Notes: generated by a model not told the origin, from the letters alone. 64,000 bases of DNA from Candidatus Epulonipiscium sp. (GCA_012519205.1 JAAYQR010000007.1:62001-126000), one strand, 5' to 3'; positions 18,184-26,497 are shown, counted from the first letter of the stretch. Numbers and translations are program-made.

Positions 18184-18444
18184 ATGGTTAAAAAGTTGGA
18201 TGTAATTCTTCCTTTAATATCGGCTATAATTATTGGAGGAATTAGTTTATTACAAAGGGATTCTTTGAACATTATGACTATTAAACTGATTGTTGTTATC
18301 ACTGTATTTTATATTTTTGGCTTGATGATAAGTACTGTACTACAAAGAATATATTCTAGCTCAAAAAGTAATTATAATAATACTCAAACGATGGAAGAAC
18401 CGATGAAAGAATCAAATGAGGATAGAAACGATACTATACAATAA
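18184..18444 (+). CDS. Small two-helix membrane protein of the che operon
   Basis: The 86-residue product has two membrane segments (about 8-24 and 30-54) and a hydrophilic tail rich in Ser, Asn and Glu. TAAGGAG lies 8 bases before the ATG (18171-18177). It sits between cheD and the flagellar sigma gene, where B. subtilis has no gene. I recognise no functional domain. Similar small membrane proteins occur at this place in other clostridial operons, from memory. A role near the flagellum is only a guess from position. Confidence 0.75.
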   Translation: MVKKLDVILPLISAIIIGGISLLQRDSLNIMTIKLIVVITVFYIFGLMISTVLQRIYSSSKSNYNNTQTMEEPMKESNEDRNDTIQ

Positions 18445-18482
18445 ACATCTACTGAACTCAAATTGGTTTCAGGAGGAATTAT

Positions 18483-19250
18483 ATGATTGAAAGAGATCTC
18501 GAAGAACTATGGGAAAAATATAAACGGACCAACCTCTCATCTATAAAAGAAAAATTGATTATAGAATATGCCCCTTTGGTAAAATATGTTGCAGGAAGGC
18601 TTAATGTTTATCTAGGTCAAAATGTTGAGTATGAAGACCTCATTAGCTACGGGGTATTTGGGCTAATCGATGCAATCGATAAATTTGACCTAAAAAAAGG
18701 GGTAAAATTTGAAACCTACGCTTCCCTTAGGATTCGAGGAGCAATACTAGACAATATTAGAAAATTAGATTGGGTTCCTAGAACATTAAGACAAAAAAAC
18801 AAGCAAATAGAAAAGGCTTATGCAGAACTTGAAACGGAGCTAGGAAGAAGTGCGACAGACGAGGAAATGGCAGTGAAAATGGGGATAACTGTAGAAGAAT
18901 TACGGGAGATGTTAAAGCAAGTAAACCTTTTATCACTCATATCCCTAGAGGAGTATGTGGAACAAAACAATGAGCCATCTATGGGTTCTGTCAAGCAACC
19001 GGGCAATGAACAGCCAGAAGCCTATTTAGAAAAACAAGAACTTAAAAGAATACTTAAAGAATCTATTGAAAAACTTCCTGAAAGGGAACAGCGAGTTTTG
19101 ATACTTTATTACTTTGAAGAATTAACCCTAAAAGAAATCAGCTCTATTATGGGTGTTTCTGAATCAAGGATATCCCAACTTCACACAAAGGGCATCATGA
19201 GGTTAAAGGGTAAATTAGGAAAGTATAGAACAATCTTATTTGAATTATAA
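18483..19250 (+). CDS. sigD: Flagellar RNA polymerase sigma factor (FliA/SigD family)
   Basis: The 255-residue sigma-70 family protein has regions 2 (YEDLISYGVFGLIDAIDKFD and KFETYASLRIRGAILDNIRK), 3 and 4 (LPEREQRVLILYYFEELTLK and ISSIMGVSESRISQLHTKG). The WVPRTLRQK segment after region 2 is typical of FliA/SigD/WhiG. It should direct late flagellar and chemotaxis genes. It follows cheD and the small membrane protein, as in the Bacillus fla/che operon. CAGGAGGAA at 18470-18478 is the ribosome binding site. Confidence 0.96.
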   Translation: MIERDLEELWEKYKRTNLSSIKEKLIIEYAPLVKYVAGRLNVYLGQNVEYEDLISYGVFGLIDAIDKFDLKKGVKFETYASLRIRGAILDNIRKLDWVPRTLRQKNKQIEKAYAELETELGRSATDEEMAVKMGITVEELREMLKQVNLLSLISLEEYVEQNNEPSMGSVKQPGNEQPEAYLEKQELKRILKESIEKLPEREQRVLILYYFEELTLKEISSIMGVSESRISQLHTKGIMRLKGKLGKYRTILFEL

Positions 19251-19262
19251 AGGAGGGATAAA

Positions 19263-20906
19263 ATGAATAATACAGGAAATACTACGCCAAATGCAAGTAG
19301 CAATTATGATGGCTTCTTTGATTTCGAAATAAAAGACGATGGATTTTATCTTATTCTATACGCTCCAAAAGGGGAGGGGGAATTTCCCAAACTTGAAGAA
19401 ATCGTTAATAGACTAAATAACAAAAAGGTTATGGATTACGATTTAGAAATTATAAAAAAGTCAGTTAGGGATATCCATTCACAGGAAAAGTTGGAAGTTT
19501 TGATTTCCACTCAAACAAAGTTAAAGCCAATAGATGAAAAACTATATGTCGAAATTTCAAAAGACAAGATGTTTGCAGTTATATCATTTACTCCTCCAGA
19601 AAACGAAGGGAAAATCCTTTCCTATGATGATGTACTTCATAAAATTGAAGAAAATAAGGTGAATTTTGGAATAAACAAAGAGGAGCTTAAAAAAGCAGTC
19701 GAAGAGAAAAAAATAAACCATAAATATGTTATTGCTCAGGGATTAAAACCGGTTAATGGGCAAAACGCTAAACTAGATTTTCATTTCAATAAAAAAAGAG
19801 ACAATAAACCTAAGGTCTTGGAAGATGGAACCGTTGACTTTTATAATTTAGATTTAATTGAGAATGTAGTAAAAGGTCAAGATTTAGTTACACTAATACC
19901 TCCTGTAGAGGGAACTCCTGGTAGAAATGTCCTAGGGGTTGAAATCCCCTCAATCAAAGGGAAAAATATAAAACTTCCAAAGGGAAAAAACACAGAAATT
20001 TCAGAGGATGGCACGAAACTAGTAGCAACTACCGATGGACAGGTAAATTACACAAATGGAAAAGTAAACGTTTATGAAACCTATGAGGTTCCCGACAATG
20101 TCGATAATTCAGTAGGAAATATTAATTTTATAGGAAATGTGGTTGTAAGAGGAAATGTATTAACGGGTTTTTACATAAAGGCCGGAGGAAATGTTGAGGT
20201 ATACGGTGTTGTTGAAGGGGCAAAGATTGAAGCCCAAGGAGATATAATTTTACGTAGAGGAATTCAAGGAATGAGTAGGGGAATTTTAAGTTCCATGGGA
20301 AATGTAGTAGCCAAATACATCGAAAATAGTATTGTAGAAGCAGCAGGAGATATACAAAGCGATGCCATTATGCATAGTCAGATTAAATGCGGGGGGAGTA
20401 TTAGGGCAGATGGAAGAAAAGGCCTTATTGTCGGCGGTGTAATTAGGGCTGGAAGAGAAGTAGATGCCAAGGTCATAGGTTCTCATATGGCTACTGCGAC
20501 AGAAATAGAGGTAGGTATAGATCCGGCAATACTTGAAAGATACCGTTTTTTAAAAGATGAATTAAGTAATATAAAAAAAGAGATTATAAAAACTACACAA
20601 ATTGTAGACTTACTTAATAAAATGAAAGATGCTGATAAATTAACAGATTCAAAAAGAGATATGCTGATAAAATCCATACGTACGAAGGTATTTCTTGACA
20701 ATCGCCTAAAGAGTGTTAAAAATGAAATTGTGGAATTAGAGCCATTGCTAGAGGAAAAAGAAGACGGAAAGGTTAAGGCTTATAATATTATACATCCTGG
20801 AGTTAAAATAACCATTGGAACTGCTTGTATGTATGTAAGGGAAGAAATAAAGTTTTGTTCCTTATATAAAGACAAAGCAGATATTAGAACAAGCAGCTAT
20901 GATTAG
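19263..20906 (+). CDS. FapA family protein (DUF342, polymer-forming-like)
   Basis: The 547-residue product has a variable N-terminal part and a conserved FapA middle with PPVEGTPGRNVLG. It then has a repetitive glycine-rich beta-helix (about 275-415; NFIGNVVVRGNVLTGFYIK, GGNVEVYGVVEGAKIEAQG) and a C-terminal coiled coil (about 420-500). The helix resembles bactofilin-type polymerising domains. Such genes are common in Firmicutes flagellar operons, but their function is not established. The gene follows the sigma factor gene by 12 bases behind AAAGGAGGG. Confidence 0.88.
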   Translation: MNNTGNTTPNASSNYDGFFDFEIKDDGFYLILYAPKGEGEFPKLEEIVNRLNNKKVMDYDLEIIKKSVRDIHSQEKLEVLISTQTKLKPIDEKLYVEISKDKMFAVISFTPPENEGKILSYDDVLHKIEENKVNFGINKEELKKAVEEKKINHKYVIAQGLKPVNGQNAKLDFHFNKKRDNKPKVLEDGTVDFYNLDLIENVVKGQDLVTLIPPVEGTPGRNVLGVEIPSIKGKNIKLPKGKNTEISEDGTKLVATTDGQVNYTNGKVNVYETYEVPDNVDNSVGNINFIGNVVVRGNVLTGFYIKAGGNVEVYGVVEGAKIEAQGDIILRRGIQGMSRGILSSMGNVVAKYIENSIVEAAGDIQSDAIMHSQIKCGGSIRADGRKGLIVGGVIRAGREVDAKVIGSHMATATEIEVGIDPAILERYRFLKDELSNIKKEIIKTTQIVDLLNKMKDADKLTDSKRDMLIKSIRTKVFLDNRLKSVKNEIVELEPLLEEKEDGKVKAYNIIHPGVKITIGTACMYVREEIKFCSLYKDKADIRTSSYD

Positions 20907-20923
20907 GGAAAAGGGGGGGGAGT

Positions 20924-21226
20924 ATGATTCGTCCTATAGATATGCAAGTTATCATTCCTAAGACATCCGAAATATCTAGGCAGCACCATGGAGAGGCTCA
21001 AAAGGGAGAAGTTGAACAGCATCAATTTGCCCAGCAGATGGAAAAACAGGTGTATCAAAACCAGCAACAGGTAGTAAGCTCTAACAAGCCAGAAAGCACA
21101 GTAAATCAGGATGGACGTAACAAAAGCCAATACCAAAAGAATCATTCAAAAAAACAAAAGAATAAAAACCAAAAGGATAAAAAAGAGGATTCAACAAAAA
21201 GTAGTATTATAGACATTAGAATTTGA
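20924..21226 (+). CDS. Small Gln/Lys-rich protein of the flagellar operon tail
   Basis: The 100-residue protein begins MIRPIDMQVIIPKTSEISRQ and is otherwise very hydrophilic: a Gln-rich middle and a Lys/Asn/Gln-rich C-terminus that is probably disordered. It has no membrane segment or signal peptide. The ribosome binding site is a G-rich run (GGGGGGGGAG, 20913-20922). The short N-terminal IDMQVxIPKTxEISR-like patch is the part I would expect to be conserved. No function is known to me. Confidence 0.7.
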   Translation: MIRPIDMQVIIPKTSEISRQHHGEAQKGEVEQHQFAQQMEKQVYQNQQQVVSSNKPESTVNQDGRNKSQYQKNHSKKQKNKNQKDKKEDSTKSSIIDIRI

Positions 21227-21240
21227 TTGAGGTGTAGGGT

Positions 21241-21735
21241 ATGCCACATAGTGAAATTATGAATACAATGATTTTTTTCCTTATAGCCGTGGGGATTATT
21301 ATATTAATCATAGGCTTAATCTTTATGAAGGATAAAACAAGCAATGCTTCTAATAAGTCCTTTGATAAACAGATAGAAATGGACAATATGTTAAAAACAC
21401 GAATAGATGAGGCAGATAAGATGCTGCAAGAATTAAGCCAATTATCTTCTTATATCAAATCCGAATTGGAGAAAAAACATAAGGAATTATTGTTCTTGTA
21501 TCAAATGATTGATGAAAAGAAGGCTTCTTCCTTGAAGAAAACAATAAATAATGAAGAATCGGTTCCTAAGAATGATGAGGAAGACTTAAAAGCATCGGTA
21601 TTCCTAAACAATAAAAATTACAATAAGATCATTGAGCTATATAAAATGGGTAAGGATACATCTACCATAGCTAGACAATTAAAAATAGGCAAAGGTGAAG
21701 TAGAATTGATTTTAGGGCTTGCAAAAATGGGGTGA
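21241..21735 (+). CDS. SwrB-like membrane-anchored protein (DUF6115-type)
   Basis: The 164-residue product has one N-terminal membrane helix (about 8-28), a coiled coil (about 38-85), and a C-terminal helix-turn-helix-like patch (IIELYKMGKDTSTIARQLKI then GKGEVELIL). This architecture, its length and its place just after the sigma gene match SwrB (YlxL) of B. subtilis. SwrB promotes flagellar type III secretion and motor assembly. The assignment rests on architecture and context, as sequence identity cannot be measured here. The stop overlaps the start region of the next gene. Confidence 0.75.
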   Translation: MPHSEIMNTMIFFLIAVGIIILIIGLIFMKDKTSNASNKSFDKQIEMDNMLKTRIDEADKMLQELSQLSSYIKSELEKKHKELLFLYQMIDEKKASSLKKTINNEESVPKNDEEDLKASVFLNNKNYNKIIELYKMGKDTSTIARQLKIGKGEVELILGLAKMG

Positions 21736-21740
21736 GTATA

Positions 21741-22226
21741 TTGGATTTATCGGCTAAGAGTTTAATAATAGGTTTAGGATTAGGGATTATTTTAACTGCT
21801 ACTTTTCTTATATTTATCCCCAAGGAATCCTTAACTAATGAAGATATTATCGAAAGGGCTAAAGACTTAGGCATGCTTGATCCATTGGACTTGGCACCAG
21901 AAAAGTTTGTTCTATCAGAGGAAGAAATTATAAGTAGAGCTAGAAGAATAGGGATGATATTTAAAACGGAAAATACCAATTACCTAGAGCAAGAAGATGT
22001 GAAACCCGACGGGGATGAAGAAGAAATAGTTACTATTTTTATTCCAAGGGGGCTTAAATCAAAAGATATAAGCATTATATTGTTTGAAAATCATTTAATT
22101 GATGATGCAGAAGAATTTGATTTATATCTTAGAAAAGTTAATGTAGACAGGGTTATAGGTGATGGATATTTTAATATTTCCAAGGGAAGTAATTATGAAA
22201 AGATAACTAAAACCCTAATAGAATAA
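21741..22226 (+). CDS. Membrane-anchored protein with MltG-type LysM-like N-domain only
   Basis: The product is 161 residues from TTG 21741, preferred because GGGGTGAG lies at 21729-21736; a GTG at 21732 is the alternative. It has one membrane helix (about 7-25) and an acidic linker. The C-terminal module (TIFIPRGLKSKDISIILFEN ... GDGYFNISKGSNYEKITKTL) resembles the LysM-like domain at the start of MltG/YceG endolytic transglycosylases. The catalytic lytic domain is missing, so it is unlikely to cut peptidoglycan itself. It is the last gene of the flagellar operon. Confidence 0.7.
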   Translation: MDLSAKSLIIGLGLGIILTATFLIFIPKESLTNEDIIERAKDLGMLDPLDLAPEKFVLSEEEIISRARRIGMIFKTENTNYLEQEDVKPDGDEEEIVTIFIPRGLKSKDISIILFENHLIDDAEEFDLYLRKVNVDRVIGDGYFNISKGSNYEKITKTLIE

Positions 22227-22227
22227 T

Positions 22228-22264
22228 AAAACCACAATTTGATTGTATTATAAATTGTGGTTTT
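22228..22264 (+). terminator. Terminator of the flagellar/chemotaxis operon
   Basis: AAAACCACAATTT (22228-22240) pairs perfectly with AAATTGTGGTTTT (22252-22264) around an 11-base loop, with TTTTATTATT at the end. It follows the last flagellar-operon stop codon by 1 base and precedes the rpsB promoter. Confidence 0.9.
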
Positions 22265-22316
22265 ATTATTAATAGTTTTTATATAGAGGGAAAATTTTAA
22301 TAATAATAATTAAATA

Positions 22317-22345
22317 TTGATAAAATAGCAATAGTATGATATACT
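22317..22345 (+). promoter_or_regulatory. rpsB promoter
   Basis: TTGATA (22317-22322) and TATACT (22340-22345) are separated by exactly 17 bases. This is a strong vegetative promoter placed after the flagellar terminator. Transcription should start near 22352, leaving a leader of about 100 bases before rpsB. Confidence 0.8.
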
Positions 22346-22366
22346 TCCATGTGGAATTAAAACACA

Positions 22367-22422
22367 CGCATCGGATTTTTTGAAGGGGTGCTGAAAAGTC
22401 CTTCAGGAAGATGACGAATGCG
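22367..22422 (+). ncRNA. Structured rpsB leader (candidate S2 autoregulatory RNA)
   Basis: In the leader, CGCATCG (22367-22373) pairs with CGAATGCG (22415-22422, one bulged A) and encloses a hairpin with stem TGAAGG (22381-22386)/CCTTCA (22400-22405). The structured region ends about 20 bases before the rpsB ribosome binding site. Ribosomal protein leaders often bind their own product to limit translation. That function here is an inference. Confidence 0.5.
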
Positions 22423-22454
22423 GAGGAAAAACCAAAACTAGGAGGAAAATTATA

Positions 22455-23171
22455 ATGGGCGTAATTTCAATGAAACAATTACTTGAAGCAGGGGTACATT
22501 TTGGGCATCAAACAAGACGTTGGAATCCTAAAATGGCAGAATACATTTTTACTGAAAGAAATGGTATATACATCATAGACCTTCAAAAAACAGTAAAAAA
22601 GATTGAAGAAGCATACCAGGTAGTTCGAAATGTTGTAGAAGATGGAGGAAATGTACTTTTTGTAGGTACTAAGAAGCAAGCACAAGACTCTATTAAAGAA
22701 GAAGCTGAACGTTCTGGAATGTTCTACGTAAACCAAAGATGGTTAGGTGGAATGCTTACAAACTTTAAAACTATCCGCGCGAGGATTAGTCATTTAAGAA
22801 AATTAGAAGAAATGGAAGAAAACGGAACATTTGATTTATTGCCTAAAAAAGAGGTAATAAAACTTCGTCACGAAAAAGAAAAACTTGAAAGAAACTTAGG
22901 CGGAATCAAAGATATGACACAAATTCCAGATTTACTTTTTGTTGTAGATCCTAGAAAAGAAAGAATTGCAATTCAAGAAGCTCATATCTTAGGTATTCCA
23001 ATAATTGCAATCGTAGATACAAACTGTGATCCTGAAGAAGTAGATTATGTAATACCAGGTAATGATGATGCAATCAGAGCGGTAAAATTAATCGTTGGTA
23101 AAATGGCAGATGCTGTAATCGAAGTAAAGCAAGGCGTTCAAGATACCACTGTTGCTAAAGACGAAGAATAA
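22455..23171 (+). CDS. rpsB: 30S ribosomal protein S2
   Basis: The 238-residue product has the S2 signatures [20 protein letters not shown] near the start and [20 protein letters not shown] later. It is a late-binding protein of the small subunit that sits at the platform near bS1 and the Shine-Dalgarno helix. AGGAGG (22440-22445) precedes the ATG. The usual partner tsf follows, but a hairpin terminator lies between the two. Confidence 0.98.
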   Translation: MGVISMKQLLEAGVHFGHQTRRWNPKMAEYIFTERNGIYIIDLQKTVKKIEEAYQVVRNVVEDGGNVLFVGTKKQAQDSIKEEAERSGMFYVNQRWLGGMLTNFKTIRARISHLRKLEEMEENGTFDLLPKKEVIKLRHEKEKLERNLGGIKDMTQIPDLLFVVDPRKERIAIQEAHILGIPIIAIVDTNCDPEEVDYVIPGNDDAIRAVKLIVGKMADAVIEVKQGVQDTTVAKDEE

Positions 23172-23188
23172 TGGCATAGACCTATAAA

Positions 23189-23212
23189 AAAATGCGGCAG
23201 TTGCCGCATTTT
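23189..23212 (+). terminator. Terminator-like hairpin between rpsB and tsf
   Basis: AAAATGCGGC (23189-23198) pairs with GCCGCATTTT (23203-23212) around a 4-base loop, ending in TTTTCTATAT. It probably lets only part of the rpsB transcripts continue into tsf, giving different amounts of S2 and EF-Ts. Confidence 0.75.
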
Positions 23213-23286
23213 CTATATATTGAATAAACGCATAAAAAATACAAATTATACATTATGTGATAAAATAAATTATTGGAGGTTTTATT

Positions 23287-24207
23287 ATGGCAATTACAGC
23301 TAGTATGGTAAAAGAATTAAGAGAAATGACAGGCGCTGGAATGATGGATTGTAAAAAAGTATTAACAGAAACCAATGGCGACCTTGAAAAGGCAGTTGAA
23401 CTTTTAAGGGAAAAAGGATTAGCGAAAGCTGCTAAAAAAGCAGGTCGTATAGCTGCAGAAGGATTAGTGGTTGATTATATTTCCGAAGATGGAAAAATAG
23501 GAGCCCTAGTAGAAGTAAACAGTGAAACAGATTTCGTTGCTAAAAACGAAGAGTTCAAATCTTTTGCTGCACAGGTGGCAAAACAAGCAGCAATGACCAA
23601 AACAAATAATATCGAAGATTTCATGAAAGAAGCTTGGATTTTGGATAATACCAAGACTGTGCAAGATGTATTAACTGAAAAAATCTCTGTTATTGGTGAA
23701 AACCTTAATATTAGACGTTTTGTTAAATATGAAGCAAAATCCGGAATTCTTGTTTCCTATATCCACGGCGCTGGAAGAATCGGTGCATTGGTTGAATTAA
23801 ACAGCACAGATTCCTCAGACAGATTAAAAGAAGCAGGTAAGGATGTAGCAATGCAAATTGCTGCTGCAAGTCCAAAATACATCACAAGAGATGAAATACC
23901 CGCAGATTTTATCGAAAAAGAAAAAGAAATCTTAAAACAACAGGCGCTTAATGAAGGCAAACCAGCAAATATTGTTGAAAAGATGATAGAAGGTCGCTTA
24001 ACAAAGAACTTAAAAGAAATATGTATCGTTGATCAGGCTTATATCAAGGATCCTGATATGACTGTTGCTAAATACTTGGAAAGTGTTGCTAAAGAAGTTG
24101 GAGCAGATGTTTCCATAAAAGCATTTACCCGTTATGAAACAGGTGAAGGACTAGAAAAGAAAGAAGAAGATTTTGCAGAAGAAGTTGCAAAACAGATGAA
24201 TGTATAA
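23287..24207 (+). CDS. tsf: Translation elongation factor Ts
   Basis: The 306-residue product starts with the EF-Ts UBA-like region (VKELREMTGAGMMDCKKVL) and contains the conserved VEVNSETDFVAKNEEF core. Two EF-Ts dimerisation-type subdomains are present, which is the long form of the family. It exchanges GDP on EF-Tu. TTGGAGG (23273-23279) precedes the ATG. It is separated from rpsB by 115 bases with a hairpin. Confidence 0.98.
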   Translation: MAITASMVKELREMTGAGMMDCKKVLTETNGDLEKAVELLREKGLAKAAKKAGRIAAEGLVVDYISEDGKIGALVEVNSETDFVAKNEEFKSFAAQVAKQAAMTKTNNIEDFMKEAWILDNTKTVQDVLTEKISVIGENLNIRRFVKYEAKSGILVSYIHGAGRIGALVELNSTDSSDRLKEAGKDVAMQIAAASPKYITRDEIPADFIEKEKEILKQQALNEGKPANIVEKMIEGRLTKNLKEICIVDQAYIKDPDMTVAKYLESVAKEVGADVSIKAFTRYETGEGLEKKEEDFAEEVAKQMNV

Positions 24208-24224
24208 TTAACTAAAAATTTGGT

Positions 24225-24250
24225 GGGGGAACACAATGTGTTTCCCCTTT
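24225..24250 (+). terminator. Terminator after tsf
   Basis: GGGGGAACAC (24225-24234) pairs with GTGTTTCCCC (24238-24247), with one G-U pair and a 3-base loop, and is followed by TTTTATAT. It lies 18 bases after the tsf stop. Confidence 0.75.
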
Positions 24251-24297
24251 TATATGGATTTATATATAAGTAATTTTTAAAATAAGAACTACTAAAA

Positions 24298-24326
24298 TTG
24301 AATAATTATATGGAAAAATATATGAA
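24298..24326 (+). promoter_or_regulatory. Candidate pyrH promoter
   Basis: TTGAAT (24298-24303) and TATGAA (24321-24326) are 17 bases apart. A second possible -10, TATGAT, lies at 24329-24334. One of these probably starts the pyrH-frr transcript after the tsf terminator; the exact pair is uncertain. Confidence 0.4.
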
Positions 24327-24359
24327 AATATGATACATTAATAACGGAGGAGTTATTCT

Positions 24360-25064
24360 ATGATGAAATATAAACGTGTACTCATTAAACTAAGCGGTGA
24401 AGCCCTTGCCGGAACTAAGGGAAATGGATTTGATTTTGAAATAGTTATTTCAGTGGTTAAGCAGCTTAAAAAGATTGTAGAACAAGGGGTAGAGGTTTCT
24501 GTTGTGATTGGGGGCGGTAATTTTTGGAGAGGCAGAAGCAACGAGAAAATGGACCGTACGAAATCAGATCAAATAGGAATGCTGGCAACAGTGATGAATT
24601 CATTGTATGTGGCAGAAGCCTGTAGATCCATAGGGTTAAATGCAGTTGTGCAAACTCCCTTTTCAGTTGGAACGATGACAGAATTATTTACCAAAGAGTC
24701 GGCCTTAAATAATATGAAGAATAAAACCGTGGTTTTCTTTGCCGGGGGAACCGGTCATCCGTTTTTTTCTACAGATACAGGGGCTGCGCTTCGCGGATGT
24801 GAAATAGAGGCAGATGTTCTTTTATTTGCAAAAAATATTGATGGGGTTTATGACTCAGACCCTAAATGCAATCCTAATGCAACAAAATATACGGAACTAA
24901 CTGGCAAACAAATCATAGAAAAGCAATTAAAAGTTATTGATGGGACTGCAGCTAGTCTTTGTATGGATCAGCATTTATCCATATTAATATTTGGTCTTAA
25001 TACAATGGATGGTATAATAAAGGCAGTTTCTGGTGAAAATATAGGAACAATAATAAATAATTAA
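24360..25064 (+). CDS. pyrH: UMP kinase
   Basis: The 234-residue amino-acid-kinase-fold protein has YKRVLIKLSGEALAG, VVIGGGNFWRGR and the CEIEADVLLFAKNIDGVYDSD segment typical of bacterial UMP kinases. It phosphorylates UMP to UDP in pyrimidine synthesis. CGGAGGAG at 24344-24351 serves the ATG at 24360 (a second ATG follows directly). frr starts 12 bases downstream in the same transcript. Confidence 0.97.
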   Translation: MMKYKRVLIKLSGEALAGTKGNGFDFEIVISVVKQLKKIVEQGVEVSVVIGGGNFWRGRSNEKMDRTKSDQIGMLATVMNSLYVAEACRSIGLNAVVQTPFSVGTMTELFTKESALNNMKNKTVVFFAGGTGHPFFSTDTGAALRGCEIEADVLLFAKNIDGVYDSDPKCNPNATKYTELTGKQIIEKQLKVIDGTAASLCMDQHLSILIFGLNTMDGIIKAVSGENIGTIINN

Positions 25065-25076
25065 GGGGGAAATATT

Positions 25077-25634
25077 ATGGATAGTAAACAATATGCTGCA
25101 TATGAAGAAAAGATGAAAAAAACGATTGCTTCATTGTTGGATGAATATAACACCATTAGAGCTGGAAGAGCTAATCCACATATATTGGACAGAATTTCAG
25201 TAAGTTATTACGGTGTCCAAACTCCACTTCAACAAGTTGGAAATGTCAGCGTACCAGAAGCAAGAGTGATACTGATACAACCTTGGGATACCTCTGTCCT
25301 TAAGGATATTGAAAAGGCTATTTTGATATCGGATATTGGAATAACCCCTAATAATGATGGGAAATCTATTCGATTGGTTTTTCCTGAATTAACTGAAGAA
25401 AGAAGAAAAGAATTAACAAAGGATGTAAAGAAAAAAGGTGAAGAAGCCAAAATTGCTATAAGAAACACAAGGAGAGAAGCAATTGATTATTTTAAAAAGC
25501 TCCAAAAGGCTGGGGATATCAGCGAAGATGATTTAAAAGATGCAGAAGTAGACATACAAAAATTAACAGACCGCTACATTGAAGATATTGATAAACATGT
25601 AGAAAATAAAAGTAAAGATATTCTTTCAGTATAG
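25077..25634 (+). CDS. frr: Ribosome recycling factor
   Basis: The 185-residue product has the family marks IRAGRANPHILDRISVSYYG near residue 25 and PLTEERRKEL-like PELTEERRKELTKDVKKKGE in the middle. With EF-G it splits post-termination ribosomes. AAGGGGGAAA (25064-25072) is the ribosome binding site. It follows pyrH, as in most bacteria, and is followed by a hairpin. Confidence 0.98.
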   Translation: MDSKQYAAYEEKMKKTIASLLDEYNTIRAGRANPHILDRISVSYYGVQTPLQQVGNVSVPEARVILIQPWDTSVLKDIEKAILISDIGITPNNDGKSIRLVFPELTEERRKELTKDVKKKGEEAKIAIRNTRREAIDYFKKLQKAGDISEDDLKDAEVDIQKLTDRYIEDIDKHVENKSKDILSV

Positions 25635-25644
25635 CAGCATACAT

Positions 25645-25670
25645 ATGCCCCTTCCTTGGAGGGGTATTTT
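25645..25670 (+). terminator. Terminator after frr
   Basis: ATGCCCCT (25645-25652) pairs with AGGGGTAT (25660-25667), with one G-U pair and a 7-base loop, and is followed by TTTATTG. The T-run is short, so termination may be partial. Confidence 0.6.
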
Positions 25671-25745
25671 ATTGATGGTTGCCTTTAGCAGTCAAATTGG
25701 GCTTAGCATTATTTTATCTTTTAACTGAATATTTAGGAGGTAGTA

Positions 25746-26480
25746 ATGGATAAAAGTGGCTATAAAGAAAAAATTCAACTAAACAACCTACCAAGGCATA
25801 TAGCCATTATTATGGATGGCAATGGTCGCTGGGCAAAAATCAGAAACAAATCAAGGACATCCGGGCATAGGGCAGGAACAAAAGCATTACAAAAAATATC
25901 GGATGCCGCTAACTCTTTAGGTATAAAGCACCTTACGGTGTACGCCTTTTCTACGGAAAACTGGAATAGACCTGAAGATGAAGTAAACAGCCTAATGAAG
26001 TTGCTTAGGGAATACCTAAATCAATATTTGAGGGACTCGGGTAAAAATAACATTAAAATAGATATAATGGGAGATACAAACAAGTTAGATGCGGATATCC
26101 AAAATCAAATCAAAAAACTCCAGGAAATAACGGTTAATAAAAATGGCCTCCATCTGCATATAGCCCTAAACTATGGCAGTCGCGATGAAATAACTCGGGC
26201 GATGCGGAAGATAGGGCAAGATATTTTAGAGGGTAAAATCACTATCGATGCCATTACTCAAGAGACCATTCCTACATATTTGGATACAAGGGATATGCCC
26301 GATCCTGATTTTGTAATCAGAACCAGTGGGGAACAAAGAATCAGTAATTTTTTATTATGGCAAATTGCTTATAGTGAATTATATTTTACAGATATATTAT
26401 GGCCGGATTATAATGAAGATGATTTTTATAGGGCAATTTATGAATATCAGAACAGAAACCGCCGTTTCGGAGGAGTTTAA
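25746..26480 (+). CDS. uppS: Undecaprenyl diphosphate synthase (isoprenyl transferase)
   Basis: The 244-residue product has the cis-prenyltransferase marks HIAIIMDGNGRWAK (catalytic Asp24), YAFSTENWNRP, LNYGSRDEI and PDFVIRTSGEQRISNFLLWQ. It extends farnesyl diphosphate to the C55 lipid carrier for cell-wall synthesis. TTAGGAGGTAG precedes the ATG. It starts a lipid/isoprenoid gene row, uppS-cdsA-dxr-rseP. Confidence 0.97.
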   Translation: MDKSGYKEKIQLNNLPRHIAIIMDGNGRWAKIRNKSRTSGHRAGTKALQKISDAANSLGIKHLTVYAFSTENWNRPEDEVNSLMKLLREYLNQYLRDSGKNNIKIDIMGDTNKLDADIQNQIKKLQEITVNKNGLHLHIALNYGSRDEITRAMRKIGQDILEGKITIDAITQETIPTYLDTRDMPDPDFVIRTSGEQRISNFLLWQIAYSELYFTDILWPDYNEDDFYRAIYEYQNRNRRFGGV

Positions 26481-26497
26481 TATCGGAGGAGATTGTA

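Noticed and set aside
23220-23270. Possible tsf promoter (TTGAAT with TATACA or GATAAA)
   Set aside because: No -35/-10 pair with acceptable spacing and quality could be fixed; tsf may be reached by read-through from rpsB.
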